NCBI GenBank assembly: GCA_002688335.1
Contig: NZCQ01000011.1
Location: 1-11,248, forward strand
Direction: 5' to 3'
DNA: 11,248 bases
Source: Candidatus Pacearchaeota archaeon
GTDB lineage: Archaea; Nanobdellota; Nanobdellia; Pacearchaeales; GW2011-AR1
Shown here: positions 11,097 through 11,248 of the stretch, piece after piece
How the letters are laid out: each line of letters starts with the position of its first letter
How positions within the stretch are numbered: the first letter of the stretch is position 1
Notes under the pieces: generated by a model
Told to the model about the DNA's origin: nothing
Databases searched by the model: none
The model's input: only the letters and a program-made list of their open reading frames with translations
Position numbers and translations under genes: made by a program

Positions 11097-11244
11097 GTTA
11101 CTTGATAAGTTGAAGCGAGAAGCTCAAAGATATAGTATTACCCTAAGTGAATTATGTAGAAGAAAACTATTGGGAGAGGCAATTTCTGAGGAAATAATTC
11201 TTATTCGAAAAGTTATGGAGGTTTTGAGAAATGAAAAAAAATAA
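11053..11244 (+). CDS. Ribbon-helix-helix, MobC-like small protein
   Basis: The 63-residue protein has I-H-L-L-I-E-T-E-L-L-D-K-L-K-R-E-A-Q-R-Y (8-27), then S-I-T-L-S-E-L-C-R-R-K-L-L-G (28-41), a strand-helix-turn-helix order with the S-E-L-x-R-R motif of RHH proteins; a hydrophobic helix (44-63) ends it. The pattern resembles relaxosome accessory (MobC-like) and plasmid segregation RHH proteins, but short RHH proteins are hard to place. The start is fixed by GAGGAG just upstream. It overlaps the 50-residue gene by 44 bp, and the next gene starts within its last codons, so all three are in one operon. Confidence 0.55.
   Translation: MGCKNGQIHLLIETELLDKLKREAQRYSITLSELCRRKLLGEAISEEIILIRKVMEVLRNEKK
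11217..11222 (+). promoter_or_regulatory. Strong Shine-Dalgarno GGAGGT
   Basis: Ends 8 bp before an ATG at 11231. A full anti-SD match this clear is unusual in the window and signals a real next gene. Confidence 0.6.
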
Positions 11245-11248
11245 ACTT
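11231..11248 (+). CDS. Start of a further operon gene (3' partial)
   Basis: ATG at 11231 overlaps the previous stop by 14 bp and follows GGAGGT at the ideal distance. Only six codons (M-K-K-N-K-L) are in the window. If the preceding gene is MobC-like, a relaxase is a reasonable guess, but nothing here proves it. Confidence 0.5.

Noticed and set aside
1..11248. CRISPR array or rRNA genes
   Set aside because: No regularly spaced repeats and no rRNA-like conserved stretches were seen on either strand.

Overview
The window is an AT-rich archaeal segment. Archaeal signs are TATA-like boxes centred about 25-26 bp before several start codons with almost no leader, poly-T stretches after genes, an archaeal-type tyrosine recombinase, an MCM-like C-terminus, and an Asn-sequon-rich, Ig-like, Gly-linker surface protein of the kind common in DPANN lineages (Woesearchaeota/Pacearchaeota-like). 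No rRNA or tRNA is visible to fix the taxon, so this placement is inference.

Layout. 1-1288: 3' part of a surface glycoprotein. 1417-2292: EamA/DMT transporter. 2293-2754: gene-free stretch carrying two small palindromes and a 100-bp MITE-like element with an 8-bp direct repeat and a perfect G-quadruplex motif in its hairpin loop. 2755-4035: zinc-ribbon PD-(D/E)XK-like nuclease, divergent from a small winged-helix regulator plus a toxin-like protein, with an 18-bp palindrome between the divergent starts. 4025-7114: minus-strand cluster reading, in transcription order, RHH regulator, DEDDy-type exonuclease, a 514-residue MCM-like protein with no visible P-loop, two paralogous microproteins of about 40 residues, and a DUF2283-like protein. 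7355-8744: two adjacent SAM methyltransferases. 8929-10119: tyrosine recombinase with a C-terminal coiled coil. 10217-10882: convergent winged-helix regulator. 10944-11248: rightward operon start with a 50-residue protein, an RHH/MobC-like protein and the first codons of a further gene, the last two with clear Shine-Dalgarno sites.

Interpretation. Regulators, recombinase, MCM-like and exonuclease proteins, toxin-like and DUF2283-like proteins and a possible relaxosome accessory protein indicate one or more integrated or decayed mobile elements next to ordinary chromosomal genes. The most unusual items are the G-quadruplex MITE, the duplicated microproteins, and the cluster joining the MCM-like protein to an exonuclease under a 28-bp palindromic operator. 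Attachment sites and element boundaries could not be fixed from the sequence alone.
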